Assembly: GCF_900496995.4 (NCBI RefSeq)
Contig: NC_044004.1
Span: forward strand, 78,065,538 to 78,129,537
DNA: 64,000 nucleotides
From: Aquila chrysaetos chrysaetos
Lineage: Eukaryota; Chordata; Aves; Accipitriformes; Accipitridae
Direction of reading: 5' to 3'
Shown here: piece after piece, positions 62,101-64,000 of the stretch
Position numbering within the stretch: position 1 is the stretch's first letter
Layout of the letters: every line of letters begins with the position of its first letter
Notes under the pieces: model-generated
What the model was told of the DNA's origin: nothing
The model's input: the letters and a program-made list of their open reading frames with translations, nothing else
Databases searched by the model: none
Made by a program: the position numbers and the translations under genes

Positions 62101-63433
62101 CCACCAAATGTAGAACTTAGACATAAAACCAACAAGACTCAGTAACTGTACATGACATGGTAAAAATTAAAAGGCAATGATTGGAAAGAGGATAGGACAA
62201 TACAGAACAAAATTGAAAAAAAGCAGTATAAAACAAGATTACACAATATTCAGTAATCATAAAGAGGATGGACACTTAAAGGCGTAAGAGCTAATGGCTC
62301 AACAGCACAGATAACTGAGGAAGGTGTCCCCATTTCACTGTTCTCTTCCAGCATCTCTGCTGCTTTTATTAAAAAAAAAAACAAAAAAACAAAACCAAAA
62401 AAACCAACAAAAACAAACAACCCATCCACACAACTTTTTTCAGTTATTAATTTTGCCTGCTCATCAAATTTTGACAAAATGTTGGCTTTGTTTTTAAACT
62501 GATATTCAAATGCCAAAGAAGAGAAGAGTGAATGTCTCAGAAGTTGGAGGTGTGGAGGTGCAATCTACATACCTCTAGATCTGACATGATGTAACAATGG
62601 ACTCCTGCTTAAAAACAGGAATCATTGGCGATAAAACAAAACTTTAAGTACTAGAACTCATGTTACTCCAAATCATGGTTATTTAAGTGCCTGCAACAGT
62701 TGAGGACACTTGTCTGGTATTTTGATTAATACAAATACATCTAAACAGCTGCTTTGGTACTACAAGAAATAACCCAGTTCCAGAAAGCAATAATTTACAC
62801 ATTACTTGTGCAGCAGAAAGCACTTAAAAGCTGAAAGTATTCTTTGAATAGTGTAATGTATGGAAGCAAGGATTCATCTGAATTTTTTTTTCCTTGAATT
62901 ATGAAGAATAAAGCAGTCAGCATTCACTTTTTGTACAGATACTTAATGCTTTCCAGTAATAAGCATTATTTTGTTAAATGAAAACAGGAGAATGCAGCTC
63001 ATCACTGGGATATGGTGACTTATGACAGAAATATTACTGAGACGGGTTTGGCAAGAGATTTCTAAAAATGCAGCTTTATGAACTGCAGTCATGCTTCTGG
63101 GATCAGGTTTCTGCAGCCAAAATTAAGACTTGATAAATCCAGTGCTTCAGGTAATGTGCAGACAGATCTAAAGCTAGTAGATTACATGAAGGAAAGATAT
63201 ATATCCATGATAGTTTTAGAAGGTTATTGTCTCTAAGTACCTGATGGGATGGGTGGGGGTTGGGGAGGAAGTAAGGTGTTAGTCTTGCTGTGGATAGTGC
63301 TAGATAAAGGAGGAGATGTGGCAGTATCTTTCATACCATACAGCTTGGACTCTTTGGAAAGGGTTCTTGGCAAAGAGGATCCTCGAGAAGTATTTGGCGA
63401 TTCAGTCTTTAAAGTCTTAGAGTTGTAGTGCAA
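43974..63433 (-). CDS. BLTP1: KIAA1109/BLTP1 (bridge-like lipid transfer protein 1), C-terminal part
   Basis: Giant bridge-like lipid-transfer protein (about 5,000 aa in human; Drosophila tweek) placed at ER contact sites and linked to phospholipid supply and endocytosis. The window holds the last 18 exons, 1,122 codons plus TAG, all joining in phase: 63433-63241, 61047-60886, 60767-60628, 59568-59367, 58967-58764, 58648-58469, 55587-55450, 55083-54823, 53660-53510, 53230-53073, 52554-52362, 52158-51941, 51291-51040, 50485-50282, 48816-48622, 47724-47590, 45304-45139, 44190-43974. This covers the conserved FSA_C region and ends KKGKDKEEY. Residue-level similarity to human is very high, in contrast to IL2 next door. 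The rest of the gene lies beyond the right edge. A solo LTR sits in the intron after exon 58469-58648. Confidence 0.96.
45139..45304 (-). CDS. BLTP1: BLTP1 exon 17 of 18 in window
   Basis: IFPPRILAARPGQKNSVG to TVDWREFMCNTWHLEPTLR. Acceptor CTTCGTAG, donor GTAACA. Confidence 0.94.
47590..47724 (-). CDS. BLTP1: BLTP1 exon 16 of 18 in window
   Basis: TSVKPKVECSV, then VTEFTDHICVTMDAELIMF and HDLVSAYLKEKEK. Acceptor GACTGTAG, donor GTAAGT. Missed by simple open-frame scans. Confidence 0.94.
48622..48816 (-). CDS. BLTP1: BLTP1 exon 15 of 18 in window
   Basis: LNLLRNVDANNPESSTTVK, then SSSLLSGFRGGSSYNHETE and IHVQEPQEPSLQ. The acceptor at CCATGTAG gives the phase needed to join ...TATRNE. The donor GTGCAG is weak. 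Confidence 0.9.
50282..50485 (-). CDS. BLTP1: BLTP1 exon 14 of 18 in window
   Basis: DFHLGHNTMVTKPCGALES to GVASVKEWFNYVTATRNE. Acceptor CAACGCAG. The donor GTTCGA is unusual after GT, but phase and homology support it. Confidence 0.93.
51040..51291 (-). CDS. BLTP1: BLTP1 exon 13 of 18 in window
   Basis: LDAAHHRHWPGVLKVVSG to HLEEPNIAFWTEAQKVWE. Acceptor CTTTCTAG, donor GTAATT. Confidence 0.94.
51941..52158 (-). CDS. BLTP1: BLTP1 exon 12 of 18 in window
   Basis: EIFVHGDLKWDIFQVMISR to STWGPVPYLPPKTMANNL. Acceptor AATATCTAG, donor GTAAGT. Confidence 0.94.
52362..52554 (-). CDS. BLTP1: BLTP1 exon 11 of 18 in window
   Basis: HISEHPNQQPSHKIQITM to RVDYMGSSILMGIFSNADL. No usable start codon at its edge, so open-frame tools miss it. 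Acceptor GATTTCAG, donor GTAATA. Confidence 0.93.
53073..53230 (-). CDS. BLTP1: BLTP1 exon 10 of 18 in window
   Basis: WTTSGLKSQGRLSVGSSR to DREISMSVGLGRSQLDSRGG and TIDVNTLEMV. Acceptor CTTCTAG, donor GTAAGT. Confidence 0.94.
53510..53660 (-). CDS. BLTP1: BLTP1 exon 9 of 18 in window
   Basis: LSKTSTPFNKSNKAGSQQ to GTPWETLVVFAMNLKQLNV. Acceptor GTTTAG, donor GTAAGT. Confidence 0.93.
54823..55083 (-). CDS. BLTP1: BLTP1 exon 8 of 18 in window
   Basis: SGPGTPDSIEGVSQHLSPES to RSRSVSDSSVPQR. A Ser-rich, less conserved segment. Acceptor TTTTCTAG, donor GTTAGT. Confidence 0.9.
55450..55587 (-). CDS. BLTP1: BLTP1 exon 7 of 18 in window
   Basis: CDIGSASFKYDMRRLSEI to RRLFLGDQTINLP, near-identical to mammals as I recall. 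Acceptor CTTTTTCAG, donor GTAAGA. Confidence 0.94.
57592..58155 (+). mobile_element. Solo LTR (ERVL-like) with intact 5-bp target duplication
   Basis: Starts TGTGGTAGG and ends CCAGTACA (TG...CA). It is flanked on both sides by ATCTC (57587-57591 and 58156-58160). The body follows an avian LTR that I recognise ('cccattggcaggcagatgtt', 'aaagcagggc', 'ggtcagctgtcctagctgt', 'gcaagcactgttcagcagta'). A 5-bp duplication fits ERVL-type integration. No internal sequence remains, so it arose by LTR-LTR recombination. It is antisense to BLTP1 within an intron and belongs to a different family from the two LTRs in ADAD1. Confidence 0.88.
58469..58648 (-). CDS. BLTP1: BLTP1 exon 6 of 18 in window
   Basis: NVDEEPTSVTGRKDSLSINL to KIDTTLINIS. 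Acceptor TATTTCTAG, donor GTAAAT. The 2.9 kb intron after it contains the solo LTR. Confidence 0.93.
58764..58967 (-). CDS. BLTP1: BLTP1 exon 5 of 18 in window
   Basis: SSPGLGSPLGRTRHSSSQ, a serine run, then GLSFTACMSDFSLYVFHPYG. Acceptor GTCTTCAG, donor GTACAG. Confidence 0.93.
59367..59568 (-). CDS. BLTP1: BLTP1 exon 4 of 18 in window
   Basis: PSQIKFSCLPVSRVECML to GSKNSVSKSGAP. Acceptor TCTTTCAG, donor GTAATA. Confidence 0.93.
60628..60767 (-). CDS. BLTP1: BLTP1 exon 3 of 18 in window
   Basis: DEDMGQFDIQDPLEEST to FPVDVVVYVRVQ. Acceptor GTTAAAAG lacks a strong pyrimidine tract, but the phase fits. Donor GTGAGG. Confidence 0.88.
60886..61047 (-). CDS. BLTP1: BLTP1 exon 2 of 18 in window
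   Basis: AKGKGSGGVKTAKLYAWVAL to ETIPITPIERNYT. Acceptor GTTGCAG, donor GTAAGT. The split first codon is completed by the previous exon. Confidence 0.92.
61048..63240. other. BLTP1 intron, no other feature recognised
   Basis: A 2.2 kb AT-rich intron with an A-rich low-complexity run at 62368-62422. Flanking exons join in phase, so no coding exon is missing inside it. Confidence 0.6.
63241..63433 (-). CDS. BLTP1: BLTP1 exon 1 of 18 in window
   Basis: LHYNSKTLKTESPNTSRG to LLPPQPPPIPS. Acceptor TTTCCAG (phase 0 start), donor GTACTT. A low-complexity Ser/Pro linker. Confidence 0.9.
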
Positions 63434-63716
63434 CTGGAAAGCAAAGAAAGATCAATTTACTTCATACAAGTAGGTCAATTTCCATACAGCAGTTTGGTGT
63501 CACTCCTTCCCTTCAGAAATATTTATTTTTTCACTATTTACAAAAATACCATTTTAAGATACGTTACATTCCAACTCATGTTCTACAGATATAGCTGGTG
63601 CACATAAAGATCTGAAATCTTTGTACAAAAAAAAAATAGATTAATTAATAAACTATTAAAAAAAATATCAAGCAAACACAGAGAAACAGAGGAAATGAAC
63701 TTTTTAGGAACAATGC

Positions 63717-63854
63717 CTAAAGCTTGCTCCTCGCTTTGTTACATCGTACACATCCTGTGCCACCAACTATTTGTTCCTGTCCACATAGCTTGCTTTCTGT
63801 CTTAGTGCATGGTGGAACTATTCTACTACTAAACATCGGCATACAGAAAGTTGC
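63717..63854 (-). other. Candidate Cys-rich alternative terminal exon upstream of BLTP1 exon 63241-63433
   Basis: On the - strand an excellent acceptor (T/A-rich tract ending TTTTTTAG, 63855-63862) opens 45 codons closed by TAG (63719-63717). The peptide runs ATFCMPMFSSRIVPPCTKTE, then SKLCGQEQIVGGTGCVRCNK and ARSKL. A TTTATT (AATAAA on -) follows at 63522-63527. It could be an alternative 3' exon of BLTP1, a poorly recognised internal exon, or chance. I recall no matching sequence in the canonical protein. Confidence 0.2.
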
Positions 63855-64000
63855 CTAAAAAATAAAAATAATAAAATATTCCAAGAGTTCACACCTCCTC
63901 TATGTGCATAATACACTATCAATGAAAATATAGAACATAACAAAAGCTGTAGAGAATGTTTAGTTATTCCTAAATTTGACTAAAAGCAACGGGCAGGACC

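Noticed and set aside
1-64000. tRNA, rRNA, CRISPR array, bacterial operon or phage-type system
   Set aside because: None was seen. Gene structure and repeats are those of a vertebrate nuclear genome.

Overview
The window is vertebrate nuclear DNA from a bird. The evidence is small exons split by AT-rich introns, CR1 LINE fragments with the avian CR1 3' tail, avian ERV-type LTRs, and the gene order IL2 / ADAD1 / KIAA1109 (BLTP1), which is the conserved amniote IL2 neighbourhood. The IL2 protein is clearly avian (same signal peptide and cysteine layout as chicken IL2) but too divergent to be chicken. I do not name a species.

Layout. 1-19.9 kb is gene-poor. It holds an old CR1-like relic (about 5.6-6.1 kb), a younger CR1 piece on the + strand (about 6.27-6.97 kb), a CR1 reverse-transcriptase relic on the - strand (about 13.75-14.17 kb), and two speculative exon-like stretches. 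IL2 is complete on the + strand in four coding exons (20139-22958), with a well-preserved inducible core promoter just upstream (19.90-20.05 kb) and an AU-rich 3' UTR. 23.2-30.0 kb is the convergent spacer between IL2 and ADAD1, with a ~640 bp ACATG-type degenerate satellite (27.15-27.79 kb) and a 21-base G run. ADAD1 is complete on the - strand (42214 down to 30043; 11 coding exons, 577 aa). Its introns carry a deleted provirus (30.92-32.46 kb) and a second LTR of the same family with a CR1 tail nested in it (37.59-38.33 kb). 42.3-43.4 kb is a CpG island at the ADAD1 5' end. From 43.5 kb to the right edge is the 3' part of KIAA1109/BLTP1 on the - strand: 18 exons, about 1,122 codons, with a solo LTR flanked by an exact 5-bp duplication at 57592-58155.

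How the genes relate. IL2 is an inducible secreted T-cell cytokine. ADAD1 is a germ-cell double-stranded-RNA-binding protein with a degenerate deaminase domain. BLTP1 is a large bridge-like lipid-transfer protein. They are linked by ancient synteny, not by a shared pathway. IL21, expected beyond IL2, was not recognised in the 20 kb to its left and probably lies outside the window.

All exon boundaries were read by eye from splice signals, phase continuity and remembered family sequences. No alignment was run. I did not find an obviously new biological system. The best candidates for a second look are the conserved IL2 promoter, a probable GC-AG intron in ADAD1, the ACATG satellite, and three exon-like open stretches that I cannot assign.
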